DNA from: Hemileia vastatrix
Taxonomy: Eukaryota > Basidiomycota > Pucciniomycetes > Pucciniales > Zaghouaniaceae
Assembly: GCA_030280995.1 (NCBI GenBank)
Contig: JASXTE010000004.1
Span: forward strand, 39,984,797-40,048,796
Length of the DNA: 64,000 nt
Direction: 5' to 3'
A program made the translations under genes and the position numbers. The notes below the pieces were generated by a model, which saw only the letters and a list, made by a program, of their open reading frames with translations, searched no databases and had not been told where the DNA came from. This document shows positions 10,841 through 21,931 of this stretch, in pieces; position 1 is the first letter of the stretch, and each line of letters starts with the position of its first letter.

Positions 10841-12215
10841 GAGTTGGTGAAGGAGCTATAATCAAAGGAGGTATTGGTAAGAAAAGGATTGGAAGTGTAT
10901 CATCTGGAAAGGGAAGGGCTGTGTTGAAATGGGAGGATAGTGGTGAAAAATAATGGGGAGCTCAGGAGGCAGGTGGTCAAATCAAGGCATGATTCCTCAA
11001 TGGCAGGACACCCAGGACCACTGAAGACTTTGGAGCCGGTGAATTGTAACTTTTAATGGAAGTTCATTAAGGTATACATCCAGTGCTATGTAGTGGCATG
11101 TGACTTTTTCCAGAGAAACAAGGTTAGTCCAACAACACCACTACTGGCCCTTCTAAAAATTTCCAAGAAGCCATGGAAATATCTCTCCTATGATCTTATA
11201 GTAGAATTACACAAATCTCAAGGAAAGAATGCTATCCTCACAGTAGTTGACCACTGAACAAAGATGGCACAAATTTTTCCAAAAATACCAATTTACATCA
11301 GAGGGTATTTCAGATCTAATAGTGGTGCATGTCTGGAATAACATGGATTGCCTGAAAGTATGGTATCAGATAGTGGGAAGTAATTTTAACTCTAAGCTGT
11401 TAAAAGCAATGTATGAGCAACTGAAAATTAAGCTCATCTTTTCAACAGCATGGCATCTACAGACTGAAGGGTAAACTAAGATATTGAATAAGATAATTGA
11501 ACAATATTTGTGCTATTTACATTAACTACTAGCAAGATGATTGGGTGCAGCTGTCACCACTGGCTAAATTCTCATACAATAACCAGACACATGCTGCAAC
11601 AGGCATGTCACCTTTCTACATCAAATATGGATATAAATCAACATTCTCAATTGCTACCCCATCTATGTTACAAGTACAAGAAGCAGAAGAGTTGATTCAT
11701 AGAATATTGAGTATGCATAAAGAACTAGAAGTTGCTCTAAAATTATCTCAGAAGTAAATGAAGTTTCACCATGATCAAGGAAAGACCCAGCATTGTGTGC
11801 TACAAGGAGGTGAAAAGGTTCTGCTGAGCTCACCATTCCTTTCCACATTTCACCCCAGTGCTCAATTAGATCACAAGAAAGTGGAACCATTAAAAATCAA
11901 ACACAAGGTATCTGACTCAGCTTATGAATGGGAGCTACCCGTCACAATGGGGCAAGTACATCCAGTTTTCAACATTTCATTTCTCACAAAGAGTAAAGAA
12001 GATAAAATCCCATTATTTCCAGAAGAGCCACCAGCACCAGTACAGGTTAGAAATGAAGAGGAATTTGAGGTGGAAAAGGTTTTTTCTAAGAGGGTGTACA
12101 GGGGGAAGGTTCAGTACTTGGTTTATCTGAAAGGATATGGTGTTTGAGATAGGTCTTGGGAACTGGTGGAAAATTTGTTGAATGCTAAATAAATGTTGAA
12201 GGAGTTTGAGAAGGA
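10841..12215 (+). pseudogene. Element B integrase with C-terminal chromodomain
   Basis: The H2C2 zinc region is at about 10985-11135 (HDSSMAGHPG, then CYVVACDFF). In the core the first two catalytic acids remain (TVVDH, MVSDSG), but many stops break it. The C-terminal part is long and open (MKFHHDQGK, then VNVSF-like VFNISFLTKSKED). At 12055-12210 the translation VEKVFSKRVYRGKVQYLVYL, then KGYG, WELVENLLNA is a classic chromodomain with one stop. In chromoviruses this domain steers integration to modified chromatin. It makes B a chromovirus. Confidence 0.85.
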
Positions 12216-12248
12216 GTGCAGGGGCAGTAGGGGTAAAAGAGGGGGTAA

Positions 12249-12563
12249 TGTTAGGATTTGGCTCATAGGTGAGGAGGAGTGCTATTGGCACTATGCATTG
12301 TGAGAAGCAGAAGAGAGGATATTTCATAATGGGGCTATATGGGGCAAGCACTGTGGAGCACTCCTCATTGGACAACTTATCTAGTAATCCAATTACTCTC
12401 TTTTCTCACTGATGTATCAAGCATAGTCAGTCCCATATTCACTCACTGTTGATAGTTTCAACATAATCAGTCTTAGTCACTATCACTTCTGTATCCATTA
12501 TAGTCATTCCCGTCTCAGGCTAGCATTAGTGCTAGTAGTAGTCCATCTTCTTAGTTCTTAACA
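12249..12563 (+). repeat. 3' LTR of element B with polypurine tract
   Basis: 315 bases from TGTTAGGATTTGG to TTCTTAACA, homologous to 7447-7763. The polypurine tract AAAAGAGGGGGTAA ends just before it at 12248. The two LTRs differ by many substitutions, so the insertion is not recent. Confidence 0.9.
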
Positions 12564-12604
12564 TGCACTTAGATAAGTGCAGGCTTTCCAGAACTTACAC
12601 CCCC
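12564..12604. repeat. Right terminal inverted repeat of relic X1
   Basis: The sequence (AAGTGCAGGCTTTCC, then AGAACTTACACCCCC) matches the right end of X2 at 60460-60498 (AAGTGCGGATTTGCC, then AGAACTGACACCCCC). It follows directly on the 3' LTR of element B. This proves that B was inserted in the end of an older Harbinger-like transposon. TA follows it, as in X2. Confidence 0.8.
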
Positions 12605-12619
12605 TATTATAGGGCTTAT

Positions 12620-13055
12620 GTTTTTCAGAGGATACAGCACTTTCATTTTTACATTTGAGTAAGACACTGCCAATGTCACCACAAATATCATTTAATAGAT
12701 TGCATAGAAAAATAGAGTCTTTTGTGGCTAGACACATAAAAATTCACTCTGTCAAAAATGTCAAGTCAGCTACTGTTGTCTGTCATTTTGAGGACCATAG
12801 TATTGGGAACCCATTTGAAAAAATGATATGGCCACTTGCTGATCTTGACCGCTCACCACCCCATGATGCATCTGAATAAGCACTCAGTATAAGTTTAAAA
12901 GATGATTTGGGATATAAACAGAGTTTCAATAATTTTGTAGCTTGTAAGTATTGAATTATATTATATAAAGCCAACCAATGAGAATCTAAAAGTTTAGAGG
13001 AAGATCTGGCAATAGAATTTACTGAAAAAGATATATCAGTAGCTATGTAGTTCAA
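12620..13055 (-). pseudogene. Element C RNase H, truncated
   Basis: The well-preserved part reads NYIATDISFSVNSIARSSS, then LILSAYSDASWGGERSRSA and GHIIFSNGFPILWSSK. The YSDASW motif holds the first catalytic Asp. After WSSK come stops. A further fragment IFLCNLLNDICGD, then LLKCKNESA, gives the third catalytic region, where the usual CDN reads CKN. The sequence ends a few residues later at the border with X1. Confidence 0.8.
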
Positions 13056-13099
13056 GCTACAAATAATTGACAGATACTTGTTTGAATCAACACCAATAT

Positions 13100-13926
13100 T
13101 GTAAAATTTAGCCAGTACCAGATTTACCTATGTTGGTAGCGGAGTTTTGCTTTTCAAAACTCTAGGATTATGTTCCTGTGAAATTTGATCAATTAATCAA
13201 TGAAAGTCTAGTTTAAAACCTTTCTCCACTTGGTTCACTCTCATCTCAACTATAATCTTCAAACAATACATCCATTTAACCTCTAGCCCCCCCATTTAAA
13301 CCCTTTTCCAACCTATCCAATATCTCATCACTACTCCCTGTTAAAATTCCATAGTCAATGTTAAGCCAGACTATATCTGTAGATGATTTATCTTTAAGAA
13401 TATAAAGATTTGATTTGTATTGACTTGCTTTATAACCTAATTTTTTGAGTTTCTTAGAAATATAAAGTCACCAGCTTCAAGCAGCTTGTTTGGCATCATA
13501 TAGTGCTTTATGAAATTTAAGGGCATTATACAGCACAGTGAGGGTCATACCTGGTGGTGGTTCAATCCAAAAGTCTTCTTCTATGTTACTGTGCAGATAA
13601 GCAGAGGTTAAATCAAAATATTTCACAATCCAGCCATATAAAGCAGCTAGTGTCAGGATGATCCTTTGTGATTCAAAAGTTTCTGTTGGTGAAAATGTAT
13701 CATTGTAATCAATGCCTTCATGTTTTTTGAAGCCTTTAGAAACAAAAAAGGCTTTATATTTCAACATAATTTTGTCTTGTGATTGTTTGGCTGTGAAGAC
13801 CCATTTAACCTTGAGTGGTATTGCTCCTTGTGGGAGAAAGATGGCTGAACAAACCTTGAGCAGTAAAATTTTGTTTGTATAACTGTTGCAGGCAGATTTC
13901 CAATGAGTGGCTTCAGAAGAACACAT
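13100..13926 (-). pseudogene. Element C reverse transcriptase
   Basis: The main open piece (13477-13926) has KWVFTAKQSQDKIMLKYKA, KGFKKHEGIDYNDTFSPT and YFDLTSAYLHSNIEEDFWIE, all standard copia RT blocks, with the palm Asp in FDLTSAYL. Further on the active site reads LNIDYGILTGSSDE where copia elements have YVDDGILTG. One of the two catalytic aspartates is Tyr, so the enzyme is dead. Several stops lie between 13100 and 13476. Confidence 0.85.
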
Positions 13927-14199
13927 AGCTTAGAGATATGTTTTGGGTATTGGGATAGGGGATCTGGGAGTTGAATTTTGAATATAATCAACTGATCTGT
14001 CTTGTTCCTCAATTTTTTTTCAGAAAAATAACAAAGGATAAGGGAGTTAAGGATAGATTCCAAAGAACCTTCTGGAGTGGTGATTGTTGCTGAGTTTGAA
14101 GGAGGTAGGAGTGAGATTTTGGTCAATTTTTGGACCTTTAGTACAAAAACTGGCATGGTAGAATCAAAAAATCTACAAGATTCCTCATTCCGAAATAGC

Positions 14200-15250
14200 C
14201 GACCATAATTTATTTGAGAGTAACTCACAACCCTTAATTTTCTTTCACAGCTATCTAGCTTAGTGTAAATTTATTTTTTGACATTTAAAAAAGTAGTTTG
14301 GCCAAAAGTGCACATGTTGTGGAAATTCAGAAGGGTGCCATAGATGATTTGTAGAGGAGTGAGATTGGTTATCTTGCTGTTAGGTACTCTTTTATGGACA
14401 AAAGATGCCCATTTGTAGACCTATCCACTGGCTAACAATGAAGTTCCAGAGATGTAACCTACCATGCAAGTAAAATGCTCATCTTTATCATTTTTCTTGG
14501 AATGATAAGGCATGGTTACTCCATGAATGGTACCTATTGAGGAAAAATAAGATTTCATGGAATTTCTGTGAATTTCCCCACCATCAGTCCAAAGATCTAG
14601 AAGATTCTCCCTGTTACATTGGACAGTCTGTTGTGAAAAGTCTTGAAGGAACTCATTGAATCACTTTTTTTAGTAGGAAGACCTCACCATAAGTGAAGGA
14701 TGAGTCTCTGAAGAGTGCTGCCCACTTAAAACCACCATTGATTTTGGGGTCTTTTATGGGACCTATATGATCTCCCACAGTAAGGGAAAAAATAGATTTA
14801 GGTGCAATCTCATGTTGAATGGTAGATTTTTGTACACAATTAGAAATAGCACAATCTCCAAAGGCTATTTTTTATTTAGGACACTTGGAAGGAAGGCCTA
14901 GAACCAGGTTAAAGTCAATAAGTTTTTGAATAACACAATCACTAGTTTGACCTAGTCTTTGGGGCCAATATAGGAGAGAACCAGGGGAGGCATATGGTTT
15001 ATGAATATTGGCCGAGTTGACATCATCAAGGAAAAGGTTAAGTGTGTCAACTGAGGTGAGTTGGGGAGAGATACTGGGAGAATATTATAAAAAAGAGCTT
15101 TTATTTAGAAAAGAAGCACGTTTATTACATTTGATTGTATTTAAAGTCCATCTTTTACAAGAAAAATTGGTGTGACCAGATAATATTTTAGCACCTTCAT
15201 GTGTAAGTACAATTTCTTTATCAGGAGACATAGAAAATATTATTCCAGCT
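14200..15250 (-). pseudogene. Element C integrase
   Basis: The core shows VGDHIGPIKDPKINGG and FKWAALFRDSSFTYGEVFLL at about 14660-14790, a copia integrase core with the first catalytic Asp in GDHIGPI. Pre-integrase sequence lies upstream (LLYWPQRLGQTSDCVIQKL). The second and third acids cannot be placed with certainty among stops at 14300-14640. The 13761-14228 segment links it to RT. Confidence 0.65.
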
Positions 15251-15590
15251 TTAACCAGATTAAATAGAGATACTAATTTATTCTATTTTGTGGACAACAG
15301 AAGAAATTTTTTAGGATAAAAGTACAGCCTAATCCTACAAGTTTTATATCCCCTGTGCCAATAATGGAAGAAGAGGGGCCATTAGTTGAAACCTTCACTG
15401 GAATATATGGTGAGAAGGGTTTAAAATTGAAGAGTATACTTGCATCTCCTGTGACTTGATGAGTAGCTCCAGAATCAACAATTGCCTTCTTGCTGCATCT
15501 GGATGTTTTATTCTACCATTCAAAACTATTTAAGTCAATTTTATTAATTGCAGTGGAAAGGTCTTCCATCCAGTTTGTATTAAACTCAAT
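15250..15590 (-). pseudogene. Element C aspartic protease
   Basis: The translation AIVDSGATHQVTGDASILF contains an intact DSGA active-site motif with the THQ(V/M) context usual for copia proteases. It continues FSPYIPVKVSTNG and SSSIIGTGDIKLVGLG, a typical flap and second lobe. Stops follow. The enzyme matures the Gag-Pol precursor. Confidence 0.75.
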
Positions 15591-15896
15591 AGTTTGTCCA
15601 TATGTGTTTGCCATGTGGACCTTTATTTTTCCTACATGATCATTGGCGATCTTGAGTGTTTCTCCCAGTTTTTAATTCTGTTGGTTCAGATCATAAGAAA
15701 GTTTCAGAGTAGGGAAGTAGAAGGAAGAACATTGATTTTTTGGAAAATCCAGATACAGATGTTTAAAAGAACCACAGTCATTTCAGCATATTTGTAAATT
15801 TGATGGTTCATATGAGCCAATTGGTCAAGGCTTATCATGACATGGTCACAAAGAATTTAATGATATTGAGGAAACAATAGGTGAATCTCTGGTATG

Positions 15897-16409
15897 TTAT
15901 ATGAGTGAGATATTTGATTTGGCATTTATCATTTTGGTAAGATAGTCATCAGAAGTCATTTTGAGAGATGAGCCTCTGGATTTGATAGCCCAAATAACAT
16001 CAGCAGAGAGTTCATCCTGTGAGAGGGGGAGGAGAACTTGATTCATGATAGCTTTGAAAGAGGCATTGGTGAAACAAAAGCCTGTCCTATGTATTTCCTT
16101 AATGCTCTCTTCTACACATTCAAAATGTTTTGAAACATATATAAGCTGTTGGAGAGGAATGACAAGAAGTGTTTTGAATAGAGATAAATGCAAGGTGTGA
16201 GTTTCACAGTTGAAATTCTTGAAAAGGATTAAATAAAAAACTTGGTATGTTCTTTTGGAGGACAATAATTGTTTCAGGGAAATATTAATGGTATTAAGAA
16301 TAATTTTCCATTCCAATAAATCAATGAAATTATTTCCTGTAGAACTCATGTCACTAATGGTAAAAGAAGAGCAACAAACATAGTTTTTCATCACTATCTT
16401 TACCTGCAA
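15897..16409 (-). pseudogene. Element C gag
   Basis: 170 codons are open. The likely start is the second methionine region (MSSTGNNFIDLLEWKIILNT), as copia gags begin close to such a WKxxL segment. Leucine-rich helices follow (LVIPLQQLIYVSKHFECVEE). The end reads DELSADVIWAIKSRG, SSLKMTSDDYLTKM, like the end of the copia gag-polypeptide domain. No zinc knuckle is seen before the stop. Confidence 0.65.
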
Positions 16410-16494
16410 GTCCCGGTTGTGCCAATTGGATCATCTGGAAAATAATTTTGTCACACCTGTGGTTGCTTTTATTGGTGGTTACATATTGCAGAAG

Positions 16495-16589
16495 TAAAAT
16501 AGATTCTTATCTAGACTTAACTACTCAAAATCAGATGTGTTAATTGGTATATATACATGATGATACTTCAGCATAGTTAAGACCTAAAA
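16495..16589 (-). repeat. 95-bp LTR shared by copia elements C and D
   Basis: It aligns end to end, at equal length, with 21708-21802. Shared blocks include AGATTCTTATCTAGACTTAA and TATATATACATGATGATACT. The terminal dinucleotides are degraded here (TT and TA on the element strand), but they are TG and CA in the other copy. It is the 3' end of D and the 5' end of C. Confidence 0.8.
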
Positions 16590-16794
16590 CCTGTCCCCTC
16601 AATAAGATGCCTTGCTTGGTAATATATGGAAAGAAATATTTTAGAGAGAAATAGATACTGAGAGGAAAAAATTTAGATAGAGGATATGTATATATAGTAT
16701 TGAAAAAAAATATATATCATTCCAGACCCAGTGCTAGAAGCTTTTTTTTGTGGTGTTGTTAGTTTAAAGCTTTTGTCATGATATCTTCTCTCTG

Positions 16795-17260
16795 TTATTT
16801 AATGGGAACCCATTTGATTGTGGCCTTCCTTTTGTGAAGTTTTTTGTTGACAAAATAGAACTCACAATCACTTTGTCTGGTTATTTTGTTGGATTCTTTT
16901 TCTGTTGAGAATTTTATGGATTCTTGATTGTTGCATATTATTTTGAATGGAAAATCAAACCCTACTAGTTCACATAAGAGACTCTGAATCCAAAGGCCCA
17001 TCCTGGTGGTGGCGCCTAGTGCCATATATTATGCATGACATAATGAGGTGGCAGCAGAAGGCATTCTTTTTGCAGACCAGTAGATTAATGCTTTGTTGAG
17101 AGTGATAATCATGCCACCCATTGATCTTGAGAACTCCCCTCCCCAGTTGGCATAAGAGTAAATGTTTACAGGTGGTGTGAAGTTTATTTTGGGATATAGA
17201 TTTAGTTTCTTGTTGGATGTGTTGAGTAGGTAGCCTAGTAGGTGCCTCCAGGCTCTCCAA
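16795..17260 (-). pseudogene. Element D RNase H
   Basis: Two open pieces, 16970-17260 and 16795-17025, give TPPVNIYSYANWGGEFSRS, YMALGATTRMGLWIQSLL and FPFKIICNNQESIKF, then TRQSDCEFYFVNKKLHKRKA and IKWVPIK. These are copia RNase H blocks. The first catalytic Asp is Tyr (YSYANW for YSDANW) and the CDNQ motif reads CNNQ, so two active-site acids are lost. Confidence 0.8.
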
Positions 17261-18350
17261 TATTCATCATTTGTTCATTTGAAATGTAGAGCTAATTGAT
17301 TGTTTTTGAAACTTAAGTCAGGACAGTTTTCTGTGGCAATGTACATTAGGGAACCAACTATGGATAGGTGTTCTTTTGTTTTCACAGGCTAACTTGTTTT
17401 GCTGTTGGTGCTAAGGTCAAATTTATTTGGTAGAGGTTGATGGTGCATTAGGGAAGTTTGATGATTTTTCTTGATGATTCTGTTAATTAAATCTGGTTGA
17501 TTGAGTTTGAAACCCTTCTTTTTTCTTTCCACCTTGAGTCCCACAATGCCGCATAGACTTTCTTTCCACTTTATGATGAGTTATTTTCTAAGATTGTGTT
17601 CTAGCTTTTTGAGTGTTGATATGCTGTCACTTGTGACAAGCTCATTGTCAACATGGGCCTATATCATTGCTTTTGGCTGAATGTTCCATAGAAGGTACAC
17701 ACTGTGGTTGTATCTTGACATGGAGTAGCCTATTTCTTTTATTTGATAACCAAAATGTTGCTATCAACACCTTCCTTCTTGGAAGGTCCCATATAGGGCC
17801 TTTCTTAGTTTGAAGGCTTTTTGGTCTTTGTATTCAAACCCAGGTTAATCTCACCCATACCTCTTTGTCAATTTGACTGTGCAGATATGATGCAGTGATG
17901 TCAAATGAGTGGACTGGCCATTTTTTAGTAGCTGCTATTGTCAGGATTATATGTTGACCAGTAAAAGAGGAAGTTGGTGCAAAGGTTAATGGATATTCAA
18001 TTCTTTTTACTTACCTGAAACCTTTTGAAATATACCTTGCTTTGAGCAGGATTTGGCCTGTCAATCTATCTATCTTTTCTGAAAAAACTCATTTGGTGTC
18101 AAGAATCCTAGCGCCCTTGAGAGGTCCTTCATGGATACAGAAATTCATGGTGGTGAGTTTTTCTATTTCTGTTTGACAATCTTTTGTCCACTCTGCACTT
18201 ATGTCTTATCTTTCTGCTTCTTTGAAATTTTTTGGAAAATTGGTCAAAAAGAAGGCACACTTATCTAGAATGGATTGGGATGTCTTCTTTTGGTAAAGCA
18301 TCAGTTCCTCATGTTTGAAGTTACTCAGCTTTCAATTGTTGTTTTCAACA
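17261..18350 (-). pseudogene. Element D reverse transcriptase
   Basis: Fragments in several frames: ILLKARYISKGFR, HSFDITASYLHSQIDKEVW (palm) and AHVDNELVTSD where YVDD is expected, so the second active-site Asp is Asn. Then LIIKWKESLCGIVGLKVE, LSIVGSLMYIATENCPD. The block order is that of copia RT. At least eight stops or shifts. Confidence 0.7.
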
Positions 18351-18479
18351 GCAGCATTCTTCAGTAAGAAATCAAAAGATATTTTTTCAGATGATTCTAA
18401 ATAGAAGGCTGGATTTGGTTGTTTATGAAATGTTGCCCAGGAGGAGGTAATCACTTTTTTGTTAAGGGATTCAAGAAAA

Positions 18480-19420
18480 GCTGACCCTTCATTCCTAAGG
18501 GGTAGCCCACAACATAGAAATTTTAAGCTCTTGAATCAAGTTTTTGTTGCTTTTCTTCAGGAATGTGTATGTATGCTATTTCTCCAAATTTTCTGATGAT
18601 GTAAATTTGAGGTTTCAGGTCAAACATGGCTTCATATGGTGTTTTATTAAGTAAATTTTTGTTTGGAATCTTGTTGAGGATGAATGAAGCCAATTTAAAG
18701 GCATAACTCCAGAATGATTTAGGGAGTTAAATTACAAACAGAAATTTTCTGCTGCATTTGGTCAAAGTTTGGTTGTATTGTTCAATTTTTCTATTTTTTT
18801 GATGATAGTAAGGGAGAAATTTCTCATAAACAATTCCTTTGTCAGATAGGTAAGAGTCAAGATTGATTTTGCAGAATTCCCTGCTATTTTTTGATCATAA
18901 AACTTTCACATTTGTACCAGTTTTTTTTCAAGCCTGAAGATGATGTTAACAACCCGCCTGGTTTCTTTACTTTTATTGTGTAGAAAATGACATTCACTGT
19001 ATGATGTGGCAAGATCTTTGATGGTGAAGGTTTATAGACCATTGTCTACAGAGTTTTTCCTCCATGGGACCTATCAGATCAGCTTTCCAGATTTCCAACT
19101 TACTCAGGTTTCTTCCAGTGGTTGAAAGAAAATTTTCCCTCCTGCTTTTGCACATTTGGAAATTGTCACATATTATTTTTCCAGGAGGGAGTTTCTCAGG
19201 GAGTCCTGAAGCCATTTTTGAAGCAATCATCCTTTGAATTTGATGCAGACTTGAATTTTACAGCAAGAAATTTCAGTTGTATAAAAGATCTTTGTCTTTT
19301 GATCTTTTCCTTGGCTCTAGGTTACTTAAACTCAATTATAAGTTGTAGATGAGGGGTGTGACAAGACTATGATTCATTGCAATGGATAATTTAGAGGCAT
19401 CACTATATACAGTATCATTA
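18480..19420 (-). pseudogene. Element D integrase
   Basis: The zinc-binding end reads IICDNFQMCKSRRENF, followed by LEIWKADLIGPMEEK, where D in KADLIGP is the first catalytic acid of a copia integrase (usually HxDxxGP). Downstream on the minus strand are YDKSFLPYHH and fragments of the C-terminal region (NLLNKTPYEAMFDLKP; IRKFGEIAYIHIPEEK) down to about 18500. Multiple stops. Confidence 0.7.
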
Positions 19421-19473
19421 TTTCTAACATCAAGTGGTGACAAGTGCTTTGGAATAGTTCATATCCTGTTTAT

Positions 19474-19800
19474 TTAGTTGAGCTTGGAAATGAGTATAGT
19501 TTCCTGTTCAAAAATAATATGAAAATTGTGTGTGTTTGTGATCAGTAGTCTGGCTTCTCCTTCGATCAGTGAAGCAGGTGAGATGAGCTTACCACTGGAT
19601 ATATTGAAATAGAAAAAAGGGCTAATACTGATAATTTCTGCAGTCTCCCCTGTGAGTTGGAGGTTCCCTTTCCTTTTGATGTGGTTTTTGGTACCATTAT
19701 TTGCTACTTTCATTGGCATGGTTGCTTGAAAAGAAATTAAATCAACTAGCTCTTTAAGATTCCCAGAGAAGTGGTGAGTTTCCCCTGTATCAAATAAGGG
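19474..19800 (-). pseudogene. Element D aspartic protease
   Basis: The translation TPLFDTGETHHFSGNLKELV includes an intact DTG triad in the copia THH context. MPMKVANNGTKNHIKRKGN and SGKLISPASLIEGEARLL follow. It starts within the end of the gag region and is open to 19474. A plausible retropepsin, broken from its neighbours. Confidence 0.7.
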
Positions 19801-19887
19801 TGTGGATGAGGATTGTTCCTTGTTTAGGTGGAGCCTTTAAAATTTTCCACAGTTGCTTCAGCTGTGTTTTCAGTTATCTCCATCTGT

Positions 19888-21200
19888 TTATCTCTCATTT
19901 GTGGAAGATTTTGAGCAGGTGCAGCTGGTGGGAAAGGCAGGTACACTGGGAAATATGAGTCCATTTTTTGCTAAGGAGGCAGAGGATGGTTGAAGTTGCA
20001 GTTGTTTCCAGCTGGAAGCATAAAAGAAGGTTGAATCACCATAGGATAGAGAGGTTGTAATCTTTGTGGAACATAGGAGGTAGGTGGGAGTTTTGAGGAA
20101 AATATGGCACCTCTTGGACAGTTGGCCTGCGCAGTTGTCTGGGCTATTGAAATTCCAGCAGTTTTGTGGCCTTGTTGGTCTTGCGGCAGCTATGATGGGT
20201 TCAAACAAAGAAATCCAGTCATTTAGAGGTCCAGACAATCAGATGGTTTCATTGGATGCTGATTGAGAAAAAAAGAGTTTTTGCTGTAATCTCATTAAAT
20301 CTGTTTTCCATGCAAGTGGGGCTGTTGACATTCAATAGATTTGTATCATTGTTCCTTACTTTGTCCCAGGTAGAGGAAAATTTTTTTTGGATAGCCACTG
20401 ATACAGGGATGTCTCTGGAGATCTTGACAAGGAGCTCAGTGTCTCTCATTGCTTCAATGATGAACTGGTGGTTGTCTTTGATAGCTCATAGTAAAAGTAG
20501 GGCCAGAATTTTTCCCTTCAGGCTCATTGCTTGAGCCTTGAGGTATGCATAGCAGTCTTTCATGTGAGTGATTATTGCTACAGGGCTTGCAAAGTTTTGT
20601 AATTGAACATCTAAAAGTTTTTCCAGGGTGTTTAGTTGGCCCAACTGTGACAGGAAATTTTATTGTGGCCTCAAATTTTTGAAGCCCTCAGTACTTGGAA
20701 CAATTTACATGATCTGTGTTTTGACATTGATTTCAATGCAGTTTATGAAAATAGCCCTGCCAATTATTTCTCTTGAAGAGACCATGGATGGATTAGGCTG
20801 AGTGAGAAAATTAGGATCCCTGATATAGTCAGTAAAGATGATTTGTAGCTCTGTTTAACAAAGTCAAAAATTCAATCCATCATCTTTCAGTTTTGATGGC
20901 CAGGTTGCCATTTCTTTCCGCAAATCTCTGATACTTTTGGTGACTTGCTTTCTTGAAGTGTCTTGGGAGGCAGAATGGTTGTCACAGTATTCTTAATCAT
21001 TGTACTGAATTACTTTTTGGTTGTTGTTTGGTAGGGCTTGAAATCTTCATCCTCAGGGTATTGGTGCAGATGGAGCTTGAGAAAGTTATTTTTGTCATTG
21101 GGTGGTGGATGTTGAGGCAGTGGCTGGGGTCAATTGGTGAGCATTGTCTCAACTGGAAGGGGTGGCTGTTTTGGATTGTGGTCACATGGTTGGGAGTTTC
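19888..21200 (-). pseudogene. Element D gag
   Basis: Best seen at 19888-20238. CWNFNSPDNCAGQL stands where a CX2CX4HX4C knuckle is expected; three of the four ligands are changed (Phe, Asn, Leu). A proline-rich tail follows (PVYLPFPPAAPAQNL). The upstream part (20250-21200) is alignable only as fragments such as LQEIICGKKWQPG and CQPPHLHGKQI, with a stop every 20 to 40 codons. Confidence 0.55.
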
Positions 21201-21707
21201 TGCGGTGGATTTTTTGGTATTGTTATAGAAATTATTAAAATTAATAGGTCTTCTTTTTTTGATCTAATTAAGTCTTCTAAATTGATGAGAGCAGGAAAAA
21301 ATTGAACAAAGAAGAGAAAGGAAAAAAAAATTCAAGGTCAAAAAAATAATGAAAAAAGAAGAAGAAAAGGAGGTTTTTGGGTGAATGTGTGCCCACAAAC
21401 ACTTATTATAAGAATCTTGCAAGGATCCCAACCTAATCACCTGTGTACAGTCAAACCAGTAAGACCTAGTCAACAAAAAATAAGGAGAGAAAGGAAAAAG
21501 GAAAAGAGAGAAAGAGAAAGAAGAAAAAGAAAAAGAAAATTATGGAGAGCTGATTGCTGATGAGGAAGATGTGCTTATAAGGCTGTAGTTGCATATGAGA
21601 CAGAAAGTAAAAAGGAAGAAGAGAGTAAGAGGGAAGAAAGAAAAAAAATTACTGTTTTTTGGCACTTTAAGGGCCCATAACCTCTTGGTGATAACAAGGG
21701 GTAGCAG
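21201..21707. other. Leader region of element D
   Basis: Between the gag remnant and the 5' LTR is a purine-rich stretch on the plus strand with many AAAGAAAAAGAAA runs (21290-21370, 21480-21660). No open gene is visible. The primer-binding site should lie next to 21707; on the element strand it reads CTGCTACCCCTTGTTATC, with no tRNA match I can name. Confidence 0.5.
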
Positions 21708-21802
21708 TGAAATAGATTCTTATCTAGACTTAATTACTCACACTCAGATGTGTTAACAGGTATATATACATGATGATACTGTGGAATAGTCGAGACCTAA
21801 CA
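21708..21802 (-). repeat. 5' LTR of element D
   Basis: 95 bases. On the element strand it starts TGTTAGGTCTCGAC and ends CTATTTCA, with proper TG and CA ends, and it pairs with 16495-16589. Confidence 0.8.
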
Positions 21803-21931
21803 GCATTTGCAATGCGGCTAAGGTCTTTGCAATGGTGTTGGATCTCTTCTAGAATGAAAGAGGGAGAGGAAGAGAAAGAGGATTAAGATGAGTATTGGGA
21901 TAGATTTTGTGAAGGCATGTTGGGGAGGCAG
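21803..21931. other. Short unassigned flank between D and E
   Basis: 129 bases with a GAGAGGAAGAGAAAGAGG run. It ends in GCAG, the probable left half of a 4-bp target duplication of element E (GCGG at 33913-33916). No coding signal. Confidence 0.4.

Larger units (their letters stand above)
7447..12563 (+). mobile_element. Element B: degenerate Ty3/gypsy chromovirus
   Basis: A full-length layout on the plus strand: 5' LTR 7447-7763, gag, protease, RT, RNase H, integrase, chromodomain, 3' LTR 12249-12563. The flanks TACAC (7442-7446) and TGCAC (12564-12568) fit a 5-bp target duplication with one transition. It landed in the right end of the relic X1, whose terminal repeat resumes at once after the 3' LTR. 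All genes carry stops or frameshifts, and part of RT is deleted, so it cannot move by itself. Confidence 0.9.
12605..16494 (-). mobile_element. Element C: Ty1/copia retrotransposon, 3'-truncated
   Basis: On the minus strand the order is gag (15897-16409), protease (DSGATHQV at about 15470), integrase (about 14200-15250), RT (13100-13926) and RNase H (12620-13055). Integrase before RT defines Ty1/copia. The RNase H is cut off at about 12610, where relic X1 begins, so the 3' end and 3' LTR are missing. The 95-bp LTR at 16495-16589 lies directly upstream of its leader and serves as its 5' LTR. It is shared with the adjoining element D. Confidence 0.85.
16495..21802 (-). mobile_element. Element D: Ty1/copia retrotransposon with 95-bp LTRs
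   Basis: LTRs at 21708-21802 (5') and 16495-16589 (3') enclose gag, protease, integrase, RT and RNase H in copia order on the minus strand. A purine-rich tract (TTGAGGGGACAGG on the minus strand) lies just before the 3' LTR. Coding frames are heavily broken. The 3' LTR also stands directly upstream of element C, so C and D form an LTR-body-LTR-body array. Confidence 0.8.

Noticed and set aside
12655..12879. A plus-strand frame of 74 codons
   Set aside because: It is the reverse of copia element C's RNase H and has no support of its own.
16495..16589. The 95-bp repeat as a SINE
   Set aside because: It is paired at equal length with 21708-21802 around a copia body and has TG and CA ends in one copy, which fits an LTR.
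20953..21228. A plus-strand frame rich in Trp, Leu and Val
   Set aside because: Antisense shadow of the decayed copia D gag region; codon pattern and context do not support a gene.
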